Assembly: GCA_015680685.1 (NCBI GenBank)
Contig: MNCI01009062.1
Span: 69,997 to 133,996, forward strand
Reading direction: 5' to 3'
Source: Gnetum montanum
Lineage: Eukaryota > Streptophyta > Gnetopsida > Gnetales > Gnetaceae
DNA: 64,000 nucleotides
The position numbers and the translations under genes are program-made. The notes below the pieces were generated by a model. That model did not search any database. It saw only the letters and a program-made list of their open reading frames with translations, and was not told the DNA's origin. Shown in pieces: positions 24,601 through 36,302 of the stretch; position 1 is the stretch's first letter, and each line of letters opens with the position of its first letter.

Positions 24601-27600
24601 ACCATTATAAGTTTCTTCAAGATACTATAAATGATTTTTTGAGATACTAGAAAAAGATACTTCAACATAGCAGAAAATAGTTATTTGAGATACTAGAAAA
24701 TAGTTATTTTAAATATTAGAAAAATGTTTTTCAAGATACCAAAAAAAAAAATTCTTCAACATACCTAAAAATGATTTTCGAGATATTAACAAAATTGATT
24801 TTTTGAGATATCAAAAAAATAGTTTTCCAATGAATAAGAAAAGTGTTGCTTGAGATATTAGAAAAAGATTCTTTAACATACTAAAAAGAATATTTTTTGA
24901 GATACCTGAACAAGATTTTTTGAGCTATCTAGAAAATAGTTTTTCGAGATTAAAAAATAAGGTTATGTGAAATATTAGAAAACTATTATTTAAGATATCA
25001 AAAAATGGTTTTTTAAGATACTAAAAAATGATTTTTCATCACAAGAAAAAGGTTTTTTAAGAAATCATTAAAAAAGGATCTTCAAGATACTAGAAGAAGG
25101 TTTATCAATATACCAAAAAAGTTCTTCAAGATACTAGAAAGAGTTTCTTTGAAATACCAAAAATAAAAAAGGTTCTTCGAGATATCAGAAAAAATGGTTC
25201 CTATACATACTAGAAAAAGGTTTTTTGAGATACTAGAAAAAATGGTTCTTTGATATACTAGCAAAAGGTTCTTGAAGATACTAGAAAAAAGATTCTTCAA
25301 GATATTTGAAAAAGGTTCTCTGAGATACCTGAAGAAGGTTTTTCGAAATATTAGAAAAAGATATTTGGAGATATCATAGTGAACAGTTCTTCAAGATACT
25401 AGAAAATGGTTTTAGTGAGATACCAAAAAAATCAGAAAATGATTTTTCGAGATCCCAGAAAAAAGTTTATTAAGATATTAAAAAATAGTTCTTTGAGATA
25501 CTAGAAAATAATTCTTTGAGATACTAGAAAATGATTTTTTGAGATACTAGAATAAGGGTTATCTTCAAGATACGAAAAGCAATTCCTTGAGATACCAGAT
25601 AAAGTTTTTTGAGAATAACACCAAATGATTATTTGAGATATTAGAAAAAATAGTTCTTTGAGATACTAGAAAAAGGTTGTCTAACATAATAGAAGAAAGA
25701 TTCTTAGAGATACTTATCTAAGATTGTTCAAGATAACAGAATCGATTCTTCGAGATACATAAAGAAGGATTTTCAAGATACTATAGAATGGTTTTTTGAG
25801 ATACTTGAATCGATTCTTTGAGATACTAGAAAAAGTTTCTTCAAGATATCAGAAAATAGTTTTTTCAATCTACCAAAAAATAATTATTCATTATTAGAAA
25901 AGAATTCTTTGAGATAGCATTAAAAAAGATTCTTGGATATACCAAAAAATGGTTTTTCAAGATACTAACAAAAGGTTTTTCAAGATATCAAATAAAGGTT
26001 ACTTGAAATACTAGAAAAGGGTTCTTTGTGATACTAAAAAAGGGTTTTTTAAAATATAAGAAAAACATTATTTAAGATACCTATAAAAGTTTCTTTGAGA
26101 TACTAGAGCATCATTTTTCGAGATACTAAAGAATGGTTCTTTGATATACTAAAAATGGTTCTTCAAAATACCATAAAAAAGTTCTTTGAGATATCGGCAA
26201 AAATGGTTTTTTGAGATATTAGAAAAATGATTTGTGAACATACCAAAAAATTCTTTTCTAAGATACTAAAAAAAGATGGTTATCTTTGAGATACTAGAAA
26301 AAGGATTCTTCATGATACATAAAAGATGGTTATCTTTGAGATGCTAGAAAAAGGATCCCTGAGATACCATATAAAGGTTTTTTGAAATTAATAGCAAAAA
26401 TTTCTTCAAGATACTAGAAAAATAATTTTTTAATATACCAAATTTTTTTTTTTTTGAGATACTAGAAAAAACTTATTTGACATATTATAAAAAGGTTTTT
26501 CGAGATACTAATATAAGTTTCTTCAAGATAATATAATTGATTGTTTGAGATACTATAAAAAGGTACTTCAACATACTAGAAAATGGTTATCTGAGATACT
26601 AGAAAATAGTTCTTTTAGATATTAGAAAAAAGTTCTTCAAGATACCCAAAAAAGATTCTTCAACATACTAGAAAATGATTTTAAAGATATTAACAAAATT
26701 AATTTTTTGAGATATCAAAAAAATAGTTGTCCGACGAATAAGAAAAAGGTTTTTCGAGATATTAGAAAGAGGTTTTTCGAGATATTAGAAAAAGATTCTT
26801 TTGATATACTAAAAAAAACATTTTTTGAGATACCTGAAAAAGATTTTTTAAGCTATCTAGAAAATGGTTTTTCGAGATAAAAAAAAGGTTATTTAAGATA
26901 TTAGAAAACCATTATTCAGGATATCAAAAAATGTTTTTCAAAGATGCTAGAAAATTGTTTTTCACCACAAGAAAAAGGTTTTTTAAGATGTCATTAAAAA
27001 AAGATCTTTAAGATACTAGAAGAAGGTTTATCAATATACAAAAAACAAGTTCTTCAAGATACTGGAAAGAGTTTCTTTGAAATACCAGAAAAAGGTTCTT
27101 TAAGATACCAATAAAAAATTTTTCGAGAGACCAAAAAATAATTCTTTAAAGTATTAGAAAAAGATTCTTTGAGATACTAGAAAAAATGGTTCTTATACAT
27201 ACTAGAAAAAGGTTTTTTAAGATAGTAGAAAAAATGGTTATTCGATATACTAGCAAAAGATTCTTCAAGAAAAAGGTTCCTTGTGATACTAGAAAAAGGT
27301 TTTTTAAGATATAAGAAAAACATTATTTAAGATACATATAAATATTTCTTTGAGATACAAGAGCAACATTCTTCGAGATACTAGAGAATGGTAGTTTGAG
27401 ATACTAAAAATGTGTCTTTGAGATACTAGAAAAAGATTCTTTGACATACTAGAAAATGGTTCTTTAAGATACCATAGAAAGATTCTTTGAGATATTAGTT
27501 GAAATGGGTTTTCAAGATATTAGAAAAATGATTTGTTAACATAGCAAAAAATTCTTTTTCAAGATAATAAAAAAATATTTTTTGAGATATTAGAAAAAGG

Positions 27601-28618
27601 TTTTTTTCAAGATAACAAAAAATAGTTATTTAGGATACTAGAAAATGGTTCTTTGAGATAGTAGAAAATAGTTCTTCAAGATATTGGAAAAAGGATTCTT
27701 CATGATACATGAAAAATGGTTATTTTTGAGATACCAGAAAAAGGATCCTTGAGATACCAAATGAAGGATTTTTGAAAATAATAACAAACGTTTCTTCAAG
27801 ATACTAGAAAAATAATTTTTCAATATACTAGAAAGGGATTTTTTAAGATACCTAAAAAAACTTCTTTAACATAGTATAAAAAAGTTTTTAAAGATACCAA
27901 TCTAAGTTTCTTCGAGATACTATAACTAATTTTTTGAGATACTAGAAAAAGGTACTTCAATATACTAGAAAATGATTATTTGAGATACCAGAAAATAATT
28001 CTTTTAGATATTAGAAAAAAATTCTTGAAGATACCCAAAAAAGATTCTTCAACATATTAGAAAATAATTTTAAAGATATTAACAAAATTAATTTTTTGAG
28101 ATATCAAAAAAATAGTTGTCCAACGAATAAGAAAAAGGTTCTTCAAGATGTTAGAAAAAGATTCTTTGACATACTGAAAAAAAGAGTTTTCAAGATACCT
28201 GAAATTTTTTTTTGAGCTATCTAGAAATTGGTTCTTCAAGATAAAAAAAAAAAGTTATTTGAGATATTAGAAAACCATTATTCAACATATCAAAAAATTG
28301 TTCTTCAAGATACTAGAAAATGGTTTTTCACCACAAAAAAAAGGTTCTTTAAGATATCATTAAAAAAGGACCTTTAAGATACTAGAATAAGGTTTATTAA
28401 TATACCAAAAAAATGTTCTTCATGATACTAAAAATATTTTCTTTGAAATACCATAAAAAGGTTCTTTGAGATACCAACAAAAGTTTTTTCGAGAGACCAA
28501 AAATGGTTCTTTGAAGTATTAGAAAAACATTCTTTGAGATACAAGAAAAAATGGTTCTTATACATACTAGAAAAAGGTTTTTTGAGATACTTGAAAAAAT
28601 GGTTCTTCGATATACAGA
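15689..28618. repeat. 12.9 kb tandem array of degenerate ~23 bp units (minisatellite/satellite)
   Basis: Hundreds of head-to-tail units with core TTCTTCGAGATAC followed by an A-rich arm (TAGAAAAAGG). Counted examples at 17480-17600 are 23 bp long; other units run about 21-26 bp. The single CpG of the core occurs as CG, TG or CA in neighbouring units, the two deamination products. There are no unique spacers. The left edge abuts chromovirus integrase and the right edge abuts a block that also occurs at 47324. Long open frames on the minus strand, rich in Phe/Leu/Lys/Ser, are a by-product of the repeat (23 codons per 69 bp) and not genes. A satellite of constitutive heterochromatin is the simplest reading. 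Confidence 0.92.
20650..28618. repeat. ~2.05 kb higher-order repeat within the 23-bp array
   Basis: A rare variant, GACGAATAAGAAAA or close forms, recurs at about 20708, 22761, 24824, 26728 and 28127 (spacings 2053, 2063, 1904 and 1399 bp). Independent markers agree: GGTTTTAGCGAGATA-like units near 21335, 23390 and 25410; AATAAGGGTTATCTTC-like units near 21473, 23532 and 25552; and CTATCTAGAAAATGG-like units near 20813, 22862 and 24925. The last two intervals are shorter, indicating internal deletions. Left of 20650 the markers are irregular, so that half is older or was not homogenised. Confidence 0.8.
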
Positions 28619-28639
28619 GAAGCTTGTGTATAATTTCAA

Positions 28640-29110
28640 GTCATTGCTCTTAGTTTCCTTGATGTTGCTTCACTCTTCATAGCACATTAAAGTAAAAGCA
28701 AAGTCTCCAATATGTTATATGACTAGTTGTGGGTTTGAATTCCACCATGTTCACACAACCATCCAACCATTTTTTAAAAAATAATAATACTAAAGGTAAG
28801 GTGATAAGATTGAGTTCTTTTTAACAAGAAACTTGAGGTAAGAAAACTCAAGGTGGATTCAACATTTACGCCCATAGTAAAGTAGATGTGATCCACTAAA
28901 CAAAAATATTTGAACTAAAATTGAAAATTTAAAAATATACTAAAAATTTTTAAATTGAAATAAAAAATTTAAAAATATGGTAAATGGGCCTTCACCCTTC
29001 ACATGCGATCAACATCTTCACATTTTTTAAAAGATTGTAGCATTGAGTCATTGACATATAGATTAAAATTGTTGTGTTTGGACCGCTTATGTGACAACCT
29101 ACTTAACACT
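28640..29110 (+). mobile_element. SINE-like repeat type S5, copy 1
   Basis: Contains GGTTTGAATTCC (28732-28743), a B-box-like tRNA T-arm. It is collinear with 37715-38115 and 47340-47812 for about 400 bp, including the late block TTCACATTTTTTAAAAGATTG and TATGTGACAACCTA. The copy at 37715 also shows a clear A box. Confidence 0.6.
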
Positions 29111-29980
29111 CATTGTATAGTAAGTTGTTTCATGGATCATTGACCAAATTTGTAGATTAAAGTATTACCTACCAGTAGGGGTCATTGCCAATATAAACTA
29201 TTCCTTTGTGGGCAAAGTCCTTTTTAGTAGTAGATCCTCTGACTCATGACTTTGATAAAGTCTACCTTAACTCTTCATTGATGTTACACTCTACTATTTA
29301 AGAATTTGGAGGTCATTTTCCAAAGACCTTAGGACTTTGAAGAATATTTATAATATATTCATCTATTCTGAAATAGTATTTCAGGATCATTATTGAAAGG
29401 AATGGTAAAATGTTAGTCACAAACCATATATCTAACATCATGGTTTGAAGTGTTTATTTTATAAATCATACCTTGATAGAAGCTATTTAAGAAAAACCTA
29501 AACTTTCCTTCATCCATAGACCTTAAGATTGGCCTTAATAAAAATACTTTGCAAGTTATAAGAAATGAATTGATCTTGACTAGAATCACCCAAAAAAGAA
29601 AGGAAAACCTTTCATTCATCCACATGTTATAATAAGCAAGTTTCATTTTAAGTGTAGAAACTCTAAGCCAACCTAAAATTTTTCTTATTCATAGACTCTT
29701 CTAAGATTTGCATAAGTAAAAATGGATGAAAATGAGAATTGAGGGATTCCTTTAAAAAGTGTAATAGCTAAGTCACTTTAAGCAGATCCTTCCCTAACTC
29801 CAAACTTCGCTGAATCTACCCGACTTTGAATACTTTTTAACTAATCCACTCAGTAGCATTATGTAATGTGTTGTGGTAGTCATCCATGATGTTTTATTAA
29901 ACTTTTGTCATTTCAAATATTAAATTGATTTAATGCACTAAATTTTTAACCTTTTTGACGTGTTCCATGCTCCCTACTAT
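29110..29980. other. Duplicated non-coding block, unrecognised
   Basis: Collinear with 47812-48690. It contains a 78-codon minus-strand open frame (29413-29646) whose counterpart in the other copy carries stops and an internal tandem duplication, so I do not call it a gene. I recognise no domain. Confidence 0.5.
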
Positions 29981-30476
29981 TTATAATGTTGTATGGTATG
30001 ACCAATTTTGTCAAAGATTTTTATAGACCCCAAGGGTTCTCCTTGTTTAAGTTCTAAGTCCATCTATTACATGGCATAGATGATCTTGCTGAGAGTATCC
30101 ATGGCTTGGGAATTCGTACAATAAAGAGTAGTACCTACTCATAGTTACATCTAAGGACTCATGAGTGTCTTACTTCAACCCTTGGATTTGCCTCTTCAAA
30201 TTGGACACTCTAGAGTCATTTGATTCTTGTCATTGAATAGCTCAAGAATTTTGGACCATTGGTGGATTGAATCTAGTTCCAACAATATATATCAAATTTT
30301 AGCTTCTTCTATTAGTGTTCTAGAAAAGAGCTTAAGCGTTTTTCACCTACTTTCAATGTTTTGTAAGGTGCAAGAATCATGGAAGGCTTGTAAATGATGT
30401 AAGGGATCAAAATTATAGCCTCCCTTAAACTTAGGAATGTTATTCATATTAAGCCATTTGATGTAGCTTTCCCTTT
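29980..30476 (-). pseudogene. Athila-type gag capsid remnant, cut by LTR C
   Basis: The minus strand encodes RESYIKWLNMNNIPKFKGGY, then HLQAFHDSCTLQNIES and, further down, IHQWSKILELFNDKNQM. This is the capsid segment also seen in A (near 5860), B (near 44400) and D (near 59160). It ends precisely where LTR C begins (30477), so the LTR element inserted into this older gag. The same junction exists at 49180/49181. Confidence 0.7.
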
Positions 30477-31342
30477 TGATGAGTAGAGAGTAGTCCCTAT
30501 GCCCAACCATATGAATCACTAGTGCTCACTAAGAGATTCAGTCAAATTATGTAGACTTTAGCTCTCCAAGTACACTAGGTCTAGGTACTGAATCTAACAA
30601 ATGCAATTTTTGTCTTCTTAGTTTCACTTGTGAGGTTCCAACATATGGTTAAGTGTAACTGAGGCATATGATTTTTATTATTTTATATTTTTGCTTAATT
30701 CACCTAAGTGCTAAAAATAAAGTAATTAAATGTTTAATAAGTTAATAAATAACTAATATCTTAACTAATCCTAACATAAGAATTCATTCCTATTTACACT
30801 ACGCATCCTGAACCATGTTGCAACATTATTGGGTTACCAAGCATTAGCACTACTAGGATTACCAAACATTAATGTATGCTTGAAATGGTCGTACATATGT
30901 ATTAATTAATTACTAATTAATTAATTAATCAAATGCATTAAAATTGCTTAGATAATAAATGTATTTAATGTAAACATTAAACTAATTTCCATTGTTGCAA
31001 GGTTTATGAAGATAGTTTGTCTTTATTGTTGTTTACACGAAGGTGCTAAGGTACATTAGTGCTTGAATAAAGATTTGTATACTTTTCACTCCTACTATGG
31101 GCATTTATAAAATATTCTAACTTTGGGAAGATAAAAATGCAAGAGTTCATCTAGCAACTAATGAACTAATGACATAAATGTGATTGGTGAGTGTGTATTT
31201 ATAGGCAAGACTAGACATTGCATCAATGGGGTCATGTCAATGCTTTAAACTACATGTCAACATGCTTGCGTCAATGAGAGCACATCGATTGGATTGTGTC
31301 AATGGAATCCCATTGATGCACCCTAAGGAAGATGCCTCATCA
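30477..31342 (-). repeat. LTR of element C (complete, 866 bp)
   Basis: Bounded by TGATGAG on the left and CATCA on the right (TG..CA on the minus strand). It is followed by a purine-rich minus-strand tract (TCAGTCACGGGTGTA, 31343-31357), the expected polypurine tract, so this is the 3' LTR. The TATA site is at 31196-31204. Copies are at 49181-49504 and 60334-60985. Confidence 0.85.
31196..31204 (-). promoter_or_regulatory. LTR TATA box, element C
   Basis: The minus strand reads CTATAAATA. Upstream of it on that strand (plus 31225-31320) are several CATTGATG/CATCGATT-type boxes. Confidence 0.6.
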
Positions 31343-31569
31343 TACACCCGTGACTGAATGAAAACTCATTCTTGAGTGAAAAAAAGGTGAAACAAGTTTC
31401 TTTATAAAATTTTGGGAAGGTATGGGATTATTAACTAACTAACTAAACATAAATTGACTCAAAGAAACACTAAGTACTTGAGTGTATAGGGTTACAAGTA
31501 TTACAAAAATTGGTGTTCATGACAATAAAATTGAACACCATGATAAAAATTGACAACACAACTCCTCTA

Positions 31570-33193
31570 GTGGTTCGAGGATGATAAAAAATTCAAATGG
31601 TCTTAGGAGGTGGAGGTTCTTGAGGTTTCAAAGGACCTTCTCCTACCTCTATTGCATGAGGTTGTTATGCTTAAGGCTATTTAGTTGTAGTTGTAGCTTC
31701 TAGTGGAAGAAAAAAAGCATCTAGCAATGCTTTCATCTTCTTCTCCTTACTCTTGGAATCATACATGGTTCACACAACATCATCAATGTGGGTTGGTATG
31801 GAAACATCTTAAGGACATAGCATTGTAGGGAACAACTCCTTGATGTTGACAAACTAGGTAGTGAATTGTTTGCATTTAATGTTGAACACCCTAACTACAT
31901 TCCACATCTCTTAGTAGTCATTCATTCTTTTGGCTAGGTTCTCCATTGTTGATCTTTGATCTAAGAACTTTGGCTTCAGATTTATGAGTTTAGTGTTGGC
32001 TATTTCCAACTTCTATTTTATTTCTTTGTGGTACTTGAACTCAGCCTCATACAGAAGATACTAATTGGCTAGTTGTTTCTCCAATTTTGACCTTGGACTT
32101 CTAGTGATCAAAATTGCCAAGTTTGAGTAATGGAGGTTTACAAGCTCCATGTACTTCATCATATCCTCAATCTATAGCTCCTTGAGGTAGATTTTAGTTT
32201 TATTGTATTAATTCAATCCATCAAAGATGTGCTACCACACATCACCTCCTTATTAGAGCTACTAGAGGGCCTCATTTACTTTGCCTTCACCAATTGGATA
32301 TGTTTTTCATTGAAATAAAGAGCTATTTCTCTCCTTCTACATAATTTCTAGACGAGACATGGAAAGTGAAGTGTCTTCCTCCCATGTTTGTTTTCTTTGA
32401 ATTACTTCTCTATCTCAAGATAGATAAGCTATGGAAGGTTAATAAAACATTTTCTGCTTAGAGTGACATACACATGAGCAAAGAAGGCTATCACCTTGTT
32501 GGACCTCATTATCAAATTGAGGTGGTAGGCTAACATCTTAAAATATGCATGCTCTACCCTTGTGAGTGCACAAAACTCCTTATGGTCAACTTCGTAGAAC
32601 TATTGGACCCACTCATTTTTGACCTCTAAGTTCTCTTGTATTGAAATTTCTACCAAGTTTTCCCTAGTTGTGGTCAACCTAAGGACCTCAGAAATGGCCT
32701 TCACCAAGTTTGACATAGAAATGTCCTTGATCTTTATAGTGACATTGCCTTACCTATTATTCCAGAAGAGATATGTTTTTCTCATGTGACATTCTCTATT
32801 GTAAGTGAGAATGGACCACATGGAAGAAGTCTAAAGTTCAGCTTTGACATCTTTTGGAGTAAATTCCAAGAAAGATCCAAAGTTTAGTTCAAATAGAATT
32901 ACTTTTTTTGAATCTTCCTGGATCCAATTTAACTCAAGTAGGCCTCCATTTGAGTCATCTCAAGGTTTGGTGTTGGTTTAGATGTCTCATTCTGGTGGGA
33001 TTGCTCTCTTTGAGCTTTTAGAATCTAATAGATAGATTCCACTTCAGGGGTCCTCATGAAGAGCTCCTATTACATGCATCTTGGGTGCTTGCACTTGAGG
33101 CAACTTTACTTTCTAGCCTCTTCGAGTTCTACACTACTTGTACATTAGTTGGGATGATCTTGATTCCTACCCATGCTTAGGTCTATGTGTCAT
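31570..33193 (-). pseudogene. Post-pol third ORF, element C (internally deleted)
   Basis: The start at 33193 (M-T-H-R-P-K-H-G) matches the start of the D copy at 52035. An N-terminal CLKCKHPRCM block looks like a small Cys cluster. The middle contains ALTRVEHAYFKMLAYHLNL, FFAHVYVTLSRK and, after a stop, ENKHGRKTLHFPCLV, a motif string known from 'putative plant transposon protein' domains. A deletion of about 1.1 kb relative to D then joins to a Lys/Glu/Leu-rich coiled-coil-like part (31850-32230). Many stops. The function is unknown; I see no membrane segment, so I do not call it env. Confidence 0.6.
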
Positions 33194-35100
33194 CTGTAAT
33201 CAAAACATGACTAAAGATTAGCATTTGATGTGTAACTTACAACATTTAAGCACCTTGTCTCTTAGGTTAGTTATAGTTGGTTAAGTTGTGATCATAGTGG
33301 ATTAATCATTTTAATATTATTTTTAATCAAATGGCTAGAAGAGTTCATTGGATAGGTCTAATTCTCTTTAATTAGTGATTTTAATATTATTTTATTGGTT
33401 AAACCTTGTTGGAGTTAGAGAATTTTCAAAACCATTTTTGCTAGAAACCTAAGGGTTGTGGTCCCCATGATGTTGAGCTCATCTTTAGTAGCTGTAAGAA
33501 TTAAGAACAGGCTTAATTAGACAAGTGGTGTGAAAGTTATTAGATGAAGTTAATGGCAATAATTTTCAAAGTGTTGCACCCTATTTATAGATTTTTATGG
33601 CTGCATTGATATGATCCCATATATGGGGTCACATCGATGTGACAATCTACATCGATGGGATCCTACCAACATGGTCCAAAGCTAAAAAATTTTAATTTGA
33701 ATATTTGAGAAAAAATAAAGAGTTTTTGCATAAAATTGAAGTCCATAGAGATTCAAAAAGGTCAACAACATGAGGAAATGCTAAAATAGGACTAGATAAT
33801 TCAAAAAAAAGAAGATTTCATTAGGAGAATGATTAGAGAAAACATAAAAAGGAGTGCAAAAATAGATGTAATTGACATGGAGCATGAATGGTTTGAATGA
33901 GAAAATCTCTAAGGGATGAGGAACTTAACTAGTCCAACCAAGGAGTATGCAAGTGGGTCCTTCCCATGGTAGGCTCATGTTGTTAATGCCCTTGCATGCC
34001 CTCAAACCGAGTTCATGGGCCCCATGGGTCATTAATGGTTATGATAAGTTAAGGACTAAAACCCATAAAAAACTACCTAAGAATTTTGAAACATCAAACT
34101 AAGACATTAAACAGAACATGAAAAAAAAATAGTAAGGTGAGTGATGGGAAGCCTAGGTGGATGAGATGAAGAGTGGGATGGAGTCCCATATCGTGGTCAC
34201 ATGAAGTCCCTTATGTATTTGTGGTTAATATGACCTCATAACATCCATCCTTAGTCTAAATTATAACCAACAACTTTTACTAAATTTGTATTGCAACTCC
34301 AAGATTGGTCCAATCCATCAAGGCATAAGAATATTCCCATAGATTAATCACCATTCCTAAAAGAGAAGAAAAGAGAAGCAGGAAGTGAGATGGACCTTAG
34401 TTAGAGGGGACCTTCAAGCATGGGTAACATGTCTTTCTAGTCTCATAACAAGTGATTGTAGCCAATTATTTTATCTAAGGGGTGTGCTTTGAATTTCCAT
34501 TATTATGTTTTTTTTTCTATTTTTGTTTATTTTTTATCAGAACCACACCATGCAAAGACTTTTGGCTTCCTATTATTGGTCGATAGTAGAAAGGTGAGAA
34601 ATCCATGAAAACACTCATGCACCCAATAGGGTAGGCAAGTATAAAGAACATCAAATGCCCTTGAAGTCAAATCCTTTCTATCCATTTAAATCTTCCCAAG
34701 TTTGAAAACTACCAAGGTCACAAATTCATTAAAAGTTTCATTTAAGAAGGGACTGCATATTTCCAAAACAAGGGAACACCATAGAGTTTTGTAGATGGGT
34801 GGATGACATGGACTCATTGATTATTATCATGAAAAGGAAACCATGTCTTAGTTATTTATTCCAAAATTCAAAGATAGAATCCAAACATCAGTAATCAAAT
34901 AACTTTATAGTATAAACTGCCATCAATCAACAACTACAGTTGCACTTAGTCCTAGTAGCAATGAAGAAAAATTGAACAAAACATTAGAAAAGTATTAGAA
35001 AAACCCAAACCAAGTAAAGTAAAATATATAAGAAAAATATTTATGAAAGAGAAAAATGTAGAAAAGATGATGTAAAACAAAAAATATGAAAAATAGAAAA
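33194..35100 (-). other. Non-coding spacer between integrase and third ORF, element C
   Basis: No coding similarity. It is collinear with 52036-53950. It includes a T-rich tract near 34500-34540, the segment CTTCAAGCATGGGTAACATG (34412) that recurs in B (41517, 41671) and D (53267), and a TATA box at 33582-33590 described separately. Confidence 0.6.
33582..33590 (-). promoter_or_regulatory. Candidate internal promoter upstream of third ORF (element C)
   Basis: The minus strand reads CTATAAATA, identical to the LTR TATA. It is preceded on that strand by the palindromes CCCATATATGGG (33616-33627) and TCACATCGATGTGA (33629-33642) plus another CATCGATG. The third ORF starts about 390 bp downstream. 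The D copy keeps the TATA (52435-52443). Activity is inference. Confidence 0.45.
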
Positions 35101-35642
35101 AAATTTAAGAAGCCACTTTTATTAATTAGCATGGATGGCCATCTTGCCCAAGACTAAGTTAGAAGAAGGAGATTTAAAAATTTGAGTGTGCATGTTCATC
35201 TGTTAGACGTTTTGATCATTGGATCATTTAGGCTCATGGAATGGTTTTATTTGTTGCATTTTGACCATTAGTTTCTTGTTTGGGCTTTTAGGTTTGTATA
35301 TTAACATGACCCCAAAAGGAAAGGTTTTGAAGATAATATAAGCTCCCTCCCACAACATTTGGAACTTGGTTATTTGTGGTATGTGTTTGGGATTCTAGTA
35401 GAGGACCCTATCTCCTACTTGAAATTTTACTTTCCTTATTCTAAGATCATGTCATTGCTTGTTGAATGCCTTGTGTAACTTGTTAGATAAGAGGGCTACT
35501 AATTGGTTCTCGTGTAGTAAGTTAAGGTTCATCAATCTTTCTTTTTGTGCTTGACTTAGGTCAAGGTTAAGGTCACAAGCTATTGTTGGTGTATAGAGCT
35601 CTACTTGCATAGTCAAAGTTGGTAATTCTCAATACACAAGCT
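35100..35642 (-). pseudogene. Integrase C-terminal fragment, element C
   Basis: The minus strand encodes ACDLNLDLSQAQKERLMNLN, IRKVKFQVGDRVLY and IYKPKSPNKKLMVKMQQIKP. This is the same tail as A (740-1130) and D (53960-54500). The catalytic core is absent because similarity stops at 35642. Confidence 0.75.
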
Positions 35643-36302
35643 TCTCTATTACATCCATTTATCCACATAAAGAATAAAGGTAAAGTTTGAATTATAGGGA
35701 TCTAGATGTTGGTAGACAACTTTCACTTGATATGATATATTGTTCCTAATGTTGGTAGTTCTATCATGTTCCCTTATAAAATCATTAGTCAGTAGGGAAT
35801 CAGTCCTAAAAGAAGAAAACATTTTTAATTATTGTGTGTTTGTTTAAACAAAATTATATTATCCTTTAGATAATAAATAACATTATCCTTCAGATAATCC
35901 TAAAATTAGAAAGCTTTTTATTTTCCTATTTTTATTTCTACTTAGTATCAAATTTGCAATGTACTCTAAATTTTCTATACTCATTATTAATGTATTTTTT
36001 AAGGTTCAACATGCCACATCATCCCGTAATCAAAAGATTTTTGATCAAGAAGTTTTCTTTAGTTTTTTTATGGCTTTAAAATGTACATGTGAAAAAACTA
36101 AAAATACCCTTTCTAATAATGGACTAATTCCCCACACCCCCCCCCCTTTTTAGGGTAAGATGATTTAATATGCCTAGAACAATGCCTTTAGGCTAGTGTT
36201 CTTGGGGTGTTAATAGTAAGATTTGAAACTATTATTTTCAAGTGCAAAGTAATCTAAGTTAAATAACTAGCCAATGGCCTATACTATCCAAAAATGAAAT
36301 GT
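35643..36302. other. Unique AT-rich stretch with small palindromes and poly-C run
   Basis: No partner elsewhere in the window. It contains TGTTTAAACA (35841-35850), two copies of a 17-bp near-palindrome ATTATCCTTTAGATAAT (35858-35874 and, with one change, 35882-35898), and a poly-C run flanked by T's near 36137-36150. A 64-codon plus-strand frame (35959-36153) has no recognisable similarity. Confidence 0.5.

Larger units (their letters stand above)
30477..35642 (-). mobile_element. Athila-lineage element C: 3' LTR, post-pol ORF and integrase tail only
   Basis: Minus-strand order (right to left): integrase C-terminus (35100-35642), non-coding spacer (33194-35100), a large third ORF (start 33193), polypurine tract and 3' LTR. 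Gag, protease, RT, RNase H and most of integrase are missing; homology with element D stops at 35642. The whole block, with its left flank, is a second copy of 47324-54500. Confidence 0.8.

Noticed and set aside
15689-28618. CRISPR-like or spaced repeat array
   Set aside because: Units are directly adjacent with no unique spacers, and the sequence is plant nuclear.
15689-28618. Heat-shock-element-like GAA/TTC pairs in the array
   Set aside because: The spacing does not fit alternating nGAAn blocks; GAA and TTC arise from the A-rich arm and core.
16445-28639. Several open frames of 60-113 codons across the 23-bp array
   Set aside because: Their products are Phe/Leu/Lys/Ser-rich strings repeating every 23 residues, exactly as expected when a 23-bp unit is read in three successive frames; they change freely between units.
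28732-28743. Functional tRNA genes at the B-box-like sites
   Set aside because: No complete cloverleaf: acceptor and anticodon stems do not pair, and the sequences continue into repeated SINE bodies.
29413-29646. 78-codon minus-strand ORF in the duplicated block
   Set aside because: The second copy (48120-48370) has stops and a tandem insertion in the same frame, and no domain is recognised.
31570-33193. Third ORF as env-like glycoprotein
   Set aside because: No signal peptide or hydrophobic membrane segment seen; coiled coil and charged composition instead.
35959-36153. 64-codon plus-strand ORF as a gene
   Set aside because: AT-rich, ends in the poly-C run, with no similarity I recognise and no start context of note.
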